Shown here in pieces: positions 1 through 6,507 of a stretch of 7,336 bases of DNA. A program made the position numbers and the translations under genes. Every line of letters starts with the position of its first letter. Position 1 is the stretch's first letter. Below the pieces are notes generated by a model that searched no databases, had not been told where the DNA came from, and was given only the letters and a program-made list of their open reading frames with translations. The stretch is from JAQIBY01 sp964407055 (GTDB lineage: Bacteria > Bacteroidota > Bacteroidia > Bacteroidales > ML635J-15): NCBI GenBank assembly GCA_964407055.1, contig CAYOUD010000137.1, positions 1 through 7,336 on the forward strand. Reading direction: 5' to 3'.

Positions 1-30
1 AGCACTATCGGGATAATGCAATAAATTTGA

Positions 31-164
31 ATAATTTTGGCTACACTCGGCATAGTTCAAGCAACCCTTCGGCAGGCTCAGGACATCGGCTTGACTCTGC
101 CCTCATTTTAATAATTTTGGCTGCACTCGGCATAGCTCAAGCAAGCTTGGCTCTGCCCTCATTT
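31..164. repeat. Two-copy interspersed hairpin repeat, first copy interrupted
   Basis: The complete unit is 54 bp at 111-164. An older-looking copy occupies 31-64 plus 89-108. The left 34 bp of the copies match at 32 of 34 positions and the right 20 bp at 19 of 20. In the first copy the halves are separated by 24 bp (65-88, beginning CCCTTCGGCAGGCTCAGG). The second copy folds as a near-palindrome: GGCA 129-132 pairs with TGCC 154-157, AGC 134-136 with GCT 150-152, and CAAGC 138-142 with GCTTG 145-149, around an AA loop. There is one mismatch (133/153) and one bulged T (137). In copy 1 the same stem is kept and the 24-bp insert sits in the loop. From memory, similar GGCTCTGCC / CTCGGCATAGCTCAAG elements are scattered between genes in Bacteroidales. 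The unit also contains TAATTTTG (32-39, 112-119), matching the phylum's -7 consensus, though I cannot show that it is used. Confidence 0.8.
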
Positions 165-187
165 GCACAAAATTTGCACAAAATTTG
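161..187. repeat. 11-bp tandem repeat
   Basis: The unit ATTTGCACAAA occurs at 161-171 and again, identically, at 172-182. A partial third copy (ATTTG) covers 183-187. It begins inside the last four bases of the interspersed repeat. No function is evident. Confidence 0.75.
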
Positions 188-271
188 TTTCTTGAAAGAA
201 AAGAATTATTAAAAGTCCCCTATAGAAAAATACACAGTCTGAAATCAAAACGATCAAACTCAAAAAACCAA

Positions 272-303
272 TTTGCAAAGCCCAAAAATTTCTATGATAT
301 TTG
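272..303 (+). promoter_or_regulatory. Possible Bacteroidota-type promoter for recR
   Basis: TTTG at 272-275 lies 20 bases upstream of GATATTTG at 296-303, which differs by one base from the Bacteroides -7 consensus TAnnTTTG. The spacing fits the known -33/-7 arrangement. Transcription would begin near 310, about 15 bases before the chosen recR start. The motifs are short and AT-rich, so chance is a real alternative. Confidence 0.35.
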
Positions 304-324
304 ATTTCTTTAGACGAAGTAAAT

Positions 325-957
325 ATGGAAATTGGAAATTACCCATCAACACTACTGGAAAAAGCTGTTAATGAGTTTAATAAGCTACCTGGCATCGGAA
401 AACGAACTGCCCTGAGACTCGTGCTGCATTTGTTAAAACAAGAAGCATCTGAGCTGGAAAATTTCAGCGGCATCCTTAATGAACTGGGAAATAAAATTCA
501 ATTTTGTGAAAAGTGCAACAATATTTCAGACGACAAACTGTGTAATATCTGTGCTAACAACAAAAGAGATCATCAAGTCATTTGTATTGTCGAATCTGTC
601 AGAGATGTGATGGCAATTGAAGCAACAGGGCAATATACCGGAGTGTATCAAGTTTTGGGAGGAATCATCTCCCCCATGGACGGCATCGGTCCGAATGATT
701 TACACCTCAACAATCTTCCCGAACGAATTCAAACTGATAATGTCAAAGAAATCATCATGGCATTACCAACAACCATGGAGGGAGACACAACCGCCTTCTA
801 TATTTATCGAAAAATAGGCGATTTAAATGCGAAAATCACAAGCATTGCACGAGGAATCGCCATTGGAGACGAATTGCAATATGCTGATGAAATCACGCTG
901 GGACGTTCAATCCTAAACCGCGTAAACTTTAATATGAACGCAAATGAGGATTACTAA
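325..957 (+). CDS. recR: Recombination mediator protein RecR
   Basis: RecR acts with RecO (and RecF) to load RecA onto single-stranded DNA at gaps during recombinational repair. It is cytoplasmic and forms a DNA-clamping ring. The 210-residue product shows the whole family in order: N-terminal YPSTLLEKAV, a helix-hairpin-helix LPGIGKRTALR (21-31), a four-cysteine zinc finger (C61, C64, C73, C76), then the Toprim domain starting IVESVRDVMAIE (88-99, with acidic E90) and the conserved LGGIISPMDGIGP (111-123). The C-terminal IARGIAIGDELQYADEITL (174-192) is also typical. I chose ATG 325 because family members usually begin only a few residues before the YPS motif. A TTG at 301 would add eight residues with no family support. 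There is no clear ribosome binding site, which is normal in this phylum. It appears to be the first gene of a plus-strand run, with the aminotransferase start 52 bases after its stop. Confidence 0.96.
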   Translation: MEIGNYPSTLLEKAVNEFNKLPGIGKRTALRLVLHLLKQEASELENFSGILNELGNKIQFCEKCNNISDDKLCNICANNKRDHQVICIVESVRDVMAIEATGQYTGVYQVLGGIISPMDGIGPNDLHLNNLPERIQTDNVKEIIMALPTTMEGDTTAFYIYRKIGDLNAKITSIARGIAIGDELQYADEITLGRSILNRVNFNMNANEDY

Positions 958-1009
958 AAGCTTTTCATTAATTTTACAACAAATATTCACAACGCAAAAA
1001 CATTTTATT

Positions 1010-2215
1010 ATGATTTCGGACCTAAATAAAATTTATTCGCTCACGGCAAAAGGCATGCAACGCTCCGCGATTCGCGAAATTCTTAAACTCACGCAACAAC
1101 CTGATATTATTTCATTTGCAGGCGGATTACCCGCGCCGGAGAGTTTCCCGGTGAAGGACATTAATGTAGTCAGTTGTGAAGTACTCGAACAAAATGGCGT
1201 TGCAGCATTACAATACGGCACCACTGAAGGTTTTGTCCCGCTACGGGAAGAACTGCTAAAACGGTATCGTACAGAAGGACTGGATGTTAGCCTAGAAAAT
1301 TTGATTATTACCACTTCCTCCCAACAGGGTTTGGATTTACTCGGGAAAATCTTCGTCAACCGCGGGGACAAAGTCATTTGCGGATTACCATCTTACCTTG
1401 GTGGATTATCAGCTTTCCGTACTTACGGTGCCGAGATGATCGGAATTGAATTTGACGAACACGGAATGCGTTCAGACATGCTTGAGAAGCAGTTAGAAAC
1501 AATGAAAAAACAAGGTGAAAAGCCAAAATTCATCTACATTATTCCTGACTTTCAAAACCCCGCAGGAATTACTATGCCAGAATTCCGTCGTCGGGAAATT
1601 ATTGACCTCGCACACAAATATGATGTCCTTATTGTCGAAGACAGCCCTTATCGTGAATTACGTTTTGATGGGGAAGCACAACCAATGATGTATCAAATGG
1701 ACGGTACAGGTCACGTTATTACACTGGGAACATTCTCAAAAATTCTGGCTCCGGGTTTCCGTATCGGATGGGTTTTGGCAGCACCTGAAATTGCCGATAA
1801 ATTTGTTGTTGCAAAACAAGCAACTGATTTGTGTACACCTCCATTTTTGCAAATGATTGCTGCAAAATACATGGAAAAAGGATATCTCGAAAAAAACTTG
1901 AAAGCAACCATTGACTTATACCGAATTAAACGGGATACAATGCTTGAAGGATTCAAAAAATACATGCCGGAAGGCGTAACCTGGACAGAACCGGAAGGGG
2001 GACTCTTTTTATTTATGTATCTGCCGAAACACATAGACACCAAAAAAATATTCCAACAAGCCATCGACCAAAAAGTAGCCTATGTTATTGGTAGCGTTTT
2101 TCATTGTGACGGATCAGGGAAAAACACCATGCGTTTGAACTTCTCATTCCCGAGTCTGGAACAAAACAAAGAAGGGGTGAAACGTCTTGCAGATGTCATT
2201 AAAAAGAACATGTAA
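1010..2215 (+). CDS. PLP-dependent aminotransferase, class I/II (2-aminoadipate/aromatic type)
   Basis: This is a fold-type I pyridoxal-phosphate enzyme of 401 residues, the usual family length. The substrate-side loop FAGGLPAPESFP lies at 36-47 and the cofactor-stacking segment TTSSQQGLDLLGK at 101-113. PLP contacts are N183 in the DFQNPAG motif (180-186) and D211/Y214 in VEDSPYRE. The Schiff-base lysine is K244 in GTFSKILAPGFRIGWV (240-255). The substrate-carboxylate arginine is R375 in MRLNFS. The overall pattern is that of the LysN / 2-aminoadipate and aromatic aminotransferase branch (also the enzyme half of MocR regulators, though no DNA-binding domain is present). The amino acid used cannot be read from the sequence. 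ATG 1010 fits homologue starts (MISDLNKIYS). An upstream in-frame ATG at 944 would overlap recR by 14 bases and add an unconserved 22-residue leader. Only six bases separate the stop from the next gene, suggesting cotranscription. Confidence 0.92.
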   Translation: MISDLNKIYSLTAKGMQRSAIREILKLTQQPDIISFAGGLPAPESFPVKDINVVSCEVLEQNGVAALQYGTTEGFVPLREELLKRYRTEGLDVSLENLIITTSSQQGLDLLGKIFVNRGDKVICGLPSYLGGLSAFRTYGAEMIGIEFDEHGMRSDMLEKQLETMKKQGEKPKFIYIIPDFQNPAGITMPEFRRREIIDLAHKYDVLIVEDSPYRELRFDGEAQPMMYQMDGTGHVITLGTFSKILAPGFRIGWVLAAPEIADKFVVAKQATDLCTPPFLQMIAAKYMEKGYLEKNLKATIDLYRIKRDTMLEGFKKYMPEGVTWTEPEGGLFLFMYLPKHIDTKKIFQQAIDQKVAYVIGSVFHCDGSGKNTMRLNFSFPSLEQNKEGVKRLADVIKKNM

Positions 2216-2221
2216 TCAAGC

Positions 2222-4195
2222 ATGAAACATTTATCCATCATTATTGTCAACTACAATGTCAAGCATTTTCTTGAACAATGCCTGCATTCCGTTAAGCAAG
2301 CGGTAAAACAGATTGATGCGGAAATCTATGTTGTTGACAATAATTCGGTGGACGGCTCATGCGCAATGATGCGGGAAAAATTTTCGAAAATTCATCTGAT
2401 TGCGAATAAAGAAAACCTTGGATTCTCGAAAGCAAACAATCAGGCAATGCGCATAGCCACAGGAAAATACATTCTGCTTTTGAATCCTGATACCATTGTT
2501 GAAGAAGATACCTTTTTGAAAATCCTTCCCTTTATGGATGAAAATCCGGATGTGGGCGGATTGGGTGTGAAAATGATTGACGGAAAAGGACAATTTCTGC
2601 CTGAAAGTAAACGCGGACTGCCTACGCCGAAAGTTGCTTTTTACAAAATGTTCGGACTATCCTCAATTTTCAAAAAATCAAAACGATTCGGGCAATACCA
2701 TCTCTCCTATCTTGATCAAGATGAAATTCATGAAGTGGATGTACTCTCAGGAGCATTTATGTTCATGCGAAAATCCTGCCTCGATAAAATTGGATTCCTG
2801 GATGAACAGTTTTTTATGTATGGTGAAGACATTGATTTGTCATATCGAATTACCAAAGGAGGATATAAAAACATATACTTCCCAAAAACCCGGATTATCC
2901 ATTATAAAGGAGAAAGTACGAAAAAAGGCAGCATTAATTATGTCCGCATATTTTATCTTGCAATGATTATTTTTGCGAATAAGCATTTTACACAGAAAAA
3001 CGCAAAACTCTACGCAAATATCATCAATTTTGCAATTTACTTTAGAGCAGCAATTGCAATAATTACTCGTTTTTTCAAGCGCGCACTCCTACCCGCCGTT
3101 GATGCAATTTTTATTTGGCTCGTATTTTATCTAATTACACCAATGTGGGAAATTTATAAATTTGGTGACCAGAATTATTATCCCGATTCGTTTATAAAAT
3201 ATGCAGTTCCAGCATATGCACTGGTGTGGCTAATCACTTTGTATATGAGCGGCGGCTACGACAAACCGACCCGACTGTGGAAATTACTCAGAGGGATTTT
3301 ATTAGGATCCATGACAATTCTGATCTTTTATTCGTTACTACCCGAAGCCTATCGATATTCACGTGCCCTGCTATTACTTGGTTCGGCATTCGTTTTTATA
3401 ACGTTGCCAATTATTAGAATTATTGGCAGCAAACTGAATTTTACCAATATTCAAATTTACAACAAGCGAAAAAAACGTATTGTTTTGGTGGGTTCAAAAC
3501 AGGAAATTTCACGCATTGAATCACTCATCGACCAATCTGGTGTTATAAATCCTAAAATTGTAGGATATGTTGCAGACAACAACAAATCTGAAAACGGATT
3601 CTTCCTCGGCGAGCTATCTCAATTGGACGAAATAATCAAAGTCCATAAAATTGATGAAATTGTTTTTTGTGCCAAAGACATCAGCTCCCAGAAAATTATT
3701 TCCACCATGCTGAATCTCTCTGAGCTTAAACTTGACTATAAAATTGCAACCCCCGACGGGATTTCTGTCATCGGAAGCAATAGCATAAATACTGCTGGCG
3801 ACCTTTACACCCTGCAAATTAACACAATAGTCACGGCTCAAAACAAACGAAAAAAACGCATTGTTGATGTCGCTGTTAGTCTGTTTATGATATTGTTTTT
3901 GCCAATTTTTATGATATTGACGAAATCAAGCTGGGGAATCATCAGAAATACATTCTTAGTGCTTTTCGGATTCAAATCATGGGTTGGATACGCCGATTCT
4001 GAAAATAATGATGACCATAGGATTCCTGACATAAAACCCGGAATTATTTCTACTGCGACACCCTATCGAAAAAAATCGCTATCAAATGAAAAAATTGCCC
4101 GGCTTAATCTTGTGTATGCAAAAGATTATCGCATGAACTACGATTTAAATATCATTCTAATATCCATACCATGCCTAGGACAATGCAAAATATAA
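2222..4195 (+). CDS. GT2 glycosyltransferase fused to a membrane/Rossmann/degenerate sugar-phosphate-transferase region
   Basis: This is a 657-residue envelope glycosyltransferase. Residues 1-230 form a GT-A family 2 domain, as in rhamnosyl or O-antigen-type transferases: LSIIIVNYN (4-12), VVDNNS (37-42), the nucleotide/metal-site NPDT (88-91) and the catalytic-base region GEDIDLSYR (201-209). Five hydrophobic stretches follow (about 264-284, 291-309, 326-344, 354-373, 380-402). Next is a Rossmann-like segment starting KKRIVLVGSKQEISRI (417-432), with DEIVFCAKD (478-486) and VIGSNSINTAGDLYTL (516-531), like the CoA_binding_3 region of polyprenyl glycosylphosphotransferases. A last membrane helix (546-566) leads into a shrunken sugar-transferase tail: NTFLVLFGFKSWVGY (576-590) and IKPGI (604-608). 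The Asp-Glu catalytic dyad and the KFRSM-type core of real phosphotransferases are absent, so I infer that only the GT2 half is catalytic and the rest anchors it or binds ligand. The sugar and acceptor are unknown. The 3' end overlaps the GNAT gene. Confidence 0.88.
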   Translation: MKHLSIIIVNYNVKHFLEQCLHSVKQAVKQIDAEIYVVDNNSVDGSCAMMREKFSKIHLIANKENLGFSKANNQAMRIATGKYILLLNPDTIVEEDTFLKILPFMDENPDVGGLGVKMIDGKGQFLPESKRGLPTPKVAFYKMFGLSSIFKKSKRFGQYHLSYLDQDEIHEVDVLSGAFMFMRKSCLDKIGFLDEQFFMYGEDIDLSYRITKGGYKNIYFPKTRIIHYKGESTKKGSINYVRIFYLAMIIFANKHFTQKNAKLYANIINFAIYFRAAIAIITRFFKRALLPAVDAIFIWLVFYLITPMWEIYKFGDQNYYPDSFIKYAVPAYALVWLITLYMSGGYDKPTRLWKLLRGILLGSMTILIFYSLLPEAYRYSRALLLLGSAFVFITLPIIRIIGSKLNFTNIQIYNKRKKRIVLVGSKQEISRIESLIDQSGVINPKIVGYVADNNKSENGFFLGELSQLDEIIKVHKIDEIVFCAKDISSQKIISTMLNLSELKLDYKIATPDGISVIGSNSINTAGDLYTLQINTIVTAQNKRKKRIVDVAVSLFMILFLPIFMILTKSSWGIIRNTFLVLFGFKSWVGYADSENNDDHRIPDIKPGIISTATPYRKKSLSNEKIARLNLVYAKDYRMNYDLNIILISIPCLGQCKI

Positions 4196-4695
4196 GATTG
4201 CGGGCAATCGAACCCGAAGACATTAACATCCTGTACGAATGGGAAAATAATCCCGATAATTGGGAAGTCAGCAACACACGCCTGCCCTTTTCTAAGCAAA
4301 TTCTAAAGCGATACATCCAAAATGCACAAGAAGACATCTATATATCCGGACAAGTTCGATTGGTTATCTGCCTCGAAAATGAAAACAAGGCAATCGGGTT
4401 TGCGGATTTGTTCGATTTAGACCTGTTTCATCAACGAGCAGGTATTGGAATTCTCATTGAAAACTCATTTCGAGGAAATAATTATGGAAAAGCAGCAGTC
4501 AACGAAATTATTAAATATGCATTTGTCCACCTTGGACTTCATCAGTTGTTTTGCAATATCTCAGAAAACAACAATACGTCCATCCAATTATTTAAAAGCA
4601 TGGGTTTTAAGCAATGCGGATTAAAAAAAGCATGGAATCGAACACAAAACGGCTACAAAGACGAACTCATGTTCCAATTAATTAACACCTTATAA
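4171..4695 (+). CDS. GNAT family N-acetyltransferase (RimJ/RimL–SpeG-like)
   Basis: The product is a 174-residue acetyl-CoA-dependent acetyltransferase, probably cytoplasmic. IRLRAIEPEDINILYEWENN (8-27) is the usual N-terminal strand and helix of the Acetyltransf_3 group. The acetyl-CoA-binding motif A is GIGILIENSFRGNNYGKAAV (91-110), with the pyrophosphate loop RGNNYG (101-106). Motif B is NNTSIQLFKSMGFKQCG (134-150). Resemblance to SpeG (diamine acetyltransferases) and to ribosomal-protein acetyltransferases is general, and I cannot choose a substrate. The start is uncertain: ATG 4171 overlaps the glycosyltransferase by 25 bases, while ATG 4183 (MQNIRLRAIEPED, 170 residues) overlaps by 13 and also fits homologues. 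The overlap suggests translational coupling. It is the last gene of the first plus-strand run, since a 183-base non-coding gap follows. A role in modifying a nucleotide-sugar for the neighbouring glycosyltransferase is possible but not shown. Confidence 0.88.
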   Translation: MPRTMQNIRLRAIEPEDINILYEWENNPDNWEVSNTRLPFSKQILKRYIQNAQEDIYISGQVRLVICLENENKAIGFADLFDLDLFHQRAGIGILIENSFRGNNYGKAAVNEIIKYAFVHLGLHQLFCNISENNNTSIQLFKSMGFKQCGLKKAWNRTQNGYKDELMFQLINTL

Positions 4696-4703
4696 ACTCA
4701 CAT

Positions 4704-4785
4704 CCACAGGTCGTACACCTCAGGCTTTCGCTAAGTGATGGACTTTGCTTTGGAAAGCGAAGCTCTGAGTCGGAACAGGCCGTGG
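4704..4785 (+). other. Structured intergenic hairpin, possible terminator or repeat remnant
   Basis: Nine bases after the GNAT stop, the plus strand can fold into a long imperfect hairpin. The outer stem pairs CCAC-GG (4704-4707, 4709-4710) with CC-GTGG (4780-4785) around one bulged A. The inner stem pairs CTCAG 4719-4723 with CTGAG 4765-4769, continuing with two G·U pairs around one mismatch, and TTCGCT 4727-4732 with AGCGAA 4756-4761. The apical loop is 4733-4755. A smaller inverted repeat (GGGC 4784-4787, GCCC 4814-4817) adjoins it. There is no following T-run, so this is not a classical Rho-independent terminator. It is more GC-rich than its surroundings and could be a remnant of an interspersed element. 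Confidence 0.5.
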
Positions 4786-4853
4786 GCAATTATATTTCGC
4801 GGCTAATTTTCTCGCCCTGACAATAAATCATTTTATTATCTCAAAGCTTTTCC

Positions 4854-4861
4854 TAATTTTG
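4854..4861 (+). promoter_or_regulatory. Possible -7 box before the acyltransferase gene
   Basis: TAATTTTG is an exact match to the Bacteroides -7 consensus TAnnTTTG. Transcription would start near 4868, leaving about 11 bases of leader before ATG 4879. The expected upstream TTTG is not present; only TTTT (4831-4834) lies at suitable spacing, so the call is weak. A second TAnnTTTG match (4868-4875) is too close to the start codon to serve this gene. Confidence 0.3.
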
Positions 4862-4878
4862 ACTATATATTTTTGCAT

Positions 4879-5781
4879 ATGAAATGGCTGGAGTTTTTCT
4901 TGTTTCGAATATTTGTGAATCTGCAAAGAATCACACCCTTCCCTATAATATACCTAAAATCTGATGTGGTTTTCTGTTTACTATATTATGTGTTTCAATA
5001 TCGCCGTAAAATTGTCAGCGACAACCTAAAGCGTAGTTTCCCAGAGAAATCTGACAAGGAAATAAAACGCATGAGCATACGCTTTTATAAGCATCTTACT
5101 GATGTGTTTTACGAAACCGCCAAAGGCATGACTGCATCGGCAAAAAACCTAGACAAACGATATAAAATACTTAATCCTGAACTCGCCAACGCATACTCCG
5201 AAAACAATCAAAATGTCCTGTTTCTTGCCACACATTACGGAAACTGGGAATGGGGAATCCAATGTTTTAACCAACAACTAAAACATCAGGTTGTCTCGCT
5301 GTATTTACCGCTAAAAAACAAATGGTCAGAAGCTTACGGAGTCATGAAACGTACCCGAAACGGCATGAAAATGGTTCCGGTTCAACAAACTAAAGATGCA
5401 TTTAAAATCGAAAGCAACAGCGGATTAGGTTTTATTCTGGCTGCTGACCAAACACCAAGTAACATGGAAAAAGCCCACTGGATTAATTTCTTGGGACAAG
5501 ATACTCCTTGCATTCATGGCCCCGAAGCTTACGGAAGAAAACTTAATTACCCACTAATTTTTATTGATGTAAAAAAAGTAAAACGTGGATATTACGAAAT
5601 TCACTTGAAGGAAATTCTATTTCAACCGGAAACTGAAGCCGTCGGACAACTCACATGCAAATACATGAAAATGCTGGAAAATATTTTACTAAAACAACCA
5701 GAGTACTGGCTTTGGAGCCACAGACGCTGGAAACGAAAAATTCCCGAAAATATTAACGAAATCAGAATCACATGCAAATAA
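4879..5781 (+). CDS. LpxL/HtrB-family lauroyl/myristoyl-type lipid acyltransferase
   Basis: The 300-residue product belongs to the lysophospholipid acyltransferase superfamily, LpxL/HtrB branch. These enzymes add a secondary acyl chain to Kdo-lipid A or a related amino-acid-linked lipid at the inner face of the cytoplasmic membrane. The catalytic H-x4-E motif is H119-YGNW-E124 within FLATHYGNWEWG. Other family marks are the N-terminal hydrophobic anchor (about 5-40), DNLKRSFPEKS (48-58), AADQTP (188-193) and the C-terminal PEYWLWSHRRWKR (274-286). Length matches the family. ATG 4879 is chosen; the preceding in-frame TTG at 4873 adds only two residues. Lipid A assembly is the likeliest pathway, but in Bacteroidota the same fold also acylates ornithine or glycine lipids, so the acceptor is open. 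The stop codon lies inside the next gene, so the two are probably translated as a pair. Confidence 0.92.
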   Translation: MKWLEFFLFRIFVNLQRITPFPIIYLKSDVVFCLLYYVFQYRRKIVSDNLKRSFPEKSDKEIKRMSIRFYKHLTDVFYETAKGMTASAKNLDKRYKILNPELANAYSENNQNVLFLATHYGNWEWGIQCFNQQLKHQVVSLYLPLKNKWSEAYGVMKRTRNGMKMVPVQQTKDAFKIESNSGLGFILAADQTPSNMEKAHWINFLGQDTPCIHGPEAYGRKLNYPLIFIDVKKVKRGYYEIHLKEILFQPETEAVGQLTCKYMKMLENILLKQPEYWLWSHRRWKRKIPENINEIRITCK

Positions 5782-6404
5782 AACGCTTTGTTTTCAATCC
5801 GTTTCAGGTAAATTCTTATCTACTTTACGACGAAACCCACGAGGCAATTTTGATTGATGCCGCCATGATGAGTGATAATGAGAAACGTATTTTTACTCAA
5901 TTCATCGAAGATAAACGGCTCATTTTAATAGGATTATACAATACCCACGGGCATATGGACCATATTGCCGGTACCGCTTGGATAAAACAAAAATACATGC
6001 TCAATCCACAAGGACATCAAGCAGATAATATGCTGGTGGAAACAGCATTGAGTCATGCAAAACTTTATGGCATAGAAATGGAAACGCCCGAACCACTCAG
6101 AGAATATATTGACAAAGGACACATAATACGCTTTGGTAATCAGGAACTCGAAGTCAGGCATGTGCCCGGTCATTCTCCCGGGGGGCTGGCGTTTATACAT
6201 CATAAAAATAAATTGGTTTTCTCAGGCGATTCTCTGTTTCAATCATCCGTTGGCCGTGCTGATCTTCCCGGCGGAAATATGGAGCAACTAATTCAATCTA
6301 TCCACACTGAACTGCTGAGTTTAGATGAAAATTACACCGTTTATCCCGGACACGGACCCGAAACAACAATTAAAATAGAAAATAAAGAAAACCCCTATTT
6401 ATAA
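5772..6404 (+). CDS. MBL-fold metallo-hydrolase, glyoxalase II (GloB)-like
   Basis: The product is a 210-residue zinc hydrolase with a metallo-beta-lactamase fold, probably cytoplasmic because no signal peptide is seen. All metal-ligand motifs are present in order: THGHMDH (58-64; H59, H61, D63, H64), H134 in PGHSPGG, D153 in FSGDSLF and H194 in YPGHGPET. The stretch SVGRADLPGGN (159-169) is typical of the small glyoxalase-II-like subfamily (YcbL type), which hydrolyses thioesters such as S-lactoylglutathione or analogues with other thiols. It lacks the C-terminal helical substrate domain of full-length glyoxalase II, so the natural substrate is uncertain, and Bacteroidota often lack glutathione. 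The start overlaps the acyltransferase stop by 10 bases (ATG 5772), suggesting translational coupling. A strong hairpin terminator begins eight bases after its stop. Confidence 0.92.
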   Translation: MQIKRFVFNPFQVNSYLLYDETHEAILIDAAMMSDNEKRIFTQFIEDKRLILIGLYNTHGHMDHIAGTAWIKQKYMLNPQGHQADNMLVETALSHAKLYGIEMETPEPLREYIDKGHIIRFGNQELEVRHVPGHSPGGLAFIHHKNKLVFSGDSLFQSSVGRADLPGGNMEQLIQSIHTELLSLDENYTVYPGHGPETTIKIENKENPYL

Positions 6405-6411
6405 ATGAAGA

Positions 6412-6441
6412 AAGTCCGCTTCGTAGTAGTAAAGCGGACTT
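6412..6441 (+). terminator. Hairpin terminator between convergent genes
   Basis: AAGTCCGCTT (6412-6421) pairs perfectly over 10 bp with AAGCGGACTT (6432-6441) around a 10-base loop. ATTGTTTTG follows on the plus strand, which is the T-rich tail expected for Rho-independent termination of the acyltransferase/hydrolase pair. On the minus strand the stem is followed by CTTCATTTAT, so it may also terminate the convergent gene. Confidence 0.8.
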
Positions 6442-6469
6442 ATTGTTTTGTGGGTATGTATGTGTGTGA

Positions 6470-6489
6470 AACAATTTTAGAAAATTGTT
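6470..6489. other. AT-rich perfect inverted repeat, possible minus-strand terminator component
   Basis: AACAATTTT (6470-6478) and AAAATTGTT (6481-6489) are exact reverse complements separated by AG. It lies 18 bases beyond the stop of the minus-strand gene. With only weak A-T pairs and no T-run following on either strand, it may be an auxiliary 3' structure rather than a full terminator. Confidence 0.45.
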
Positions 6490-6507
6490 CTATAGGGATA
6501 GGAAAGC

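Larger units (their letters stand above)
1..324. other. Left intergenic region, no gene
   Basis: I see no credible protein gene here. Bases 31-164 are two copies of an interspersed repeat. Bases 161-187 are a short AT-rich tandem repeat. Bases 188-270 are AT-rich sequence in which I recognise nothing, and 272-303 look like a promoter for recR. An open frame over 27-212 exists, but most of it is made of the repeats, its translation resembles no family I know, and it has no start signal, so I do not call it. Confidence 0.7.

Noticed and set aside
27..212. 61-codon open frame at the left edge
   Set aside because: It is largely composed of the interspersed and tandem repeats, has no family resemblance and has no start signal.
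301..324. Upstream TTG start extending RecR by eight residues
   Set aside because: The added residues are not typical of RecR N-termini, and ATG 325 gives the normal family length and start position. The TTG also lies within the putative -7 box.
944..1009. Upstream ATG extending the aminotransferase by 22 residues into recR
   Set aside because: The extension is translated from an AT-rich gap and has no family match, whereas ATG 1010 gives a typical N-terminus.
3838..4195. Frameshift or truncation of a complete sugar phosphotransferase
   Set aside because: The frame stays open with family-like motifs (SWVGY, IKPGI and a C-terminal YDLNIILISI) to the stop, so the shortened tail looks native rather than broken.
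5772..6404. Metallo-beta-lactamase antibiotic-resistance gene
   Set aside because: There is no signal peptide, and the GRADLPGGN and HxHxDH context is that of the glyoxalase-II-like housekeeping subfamily.
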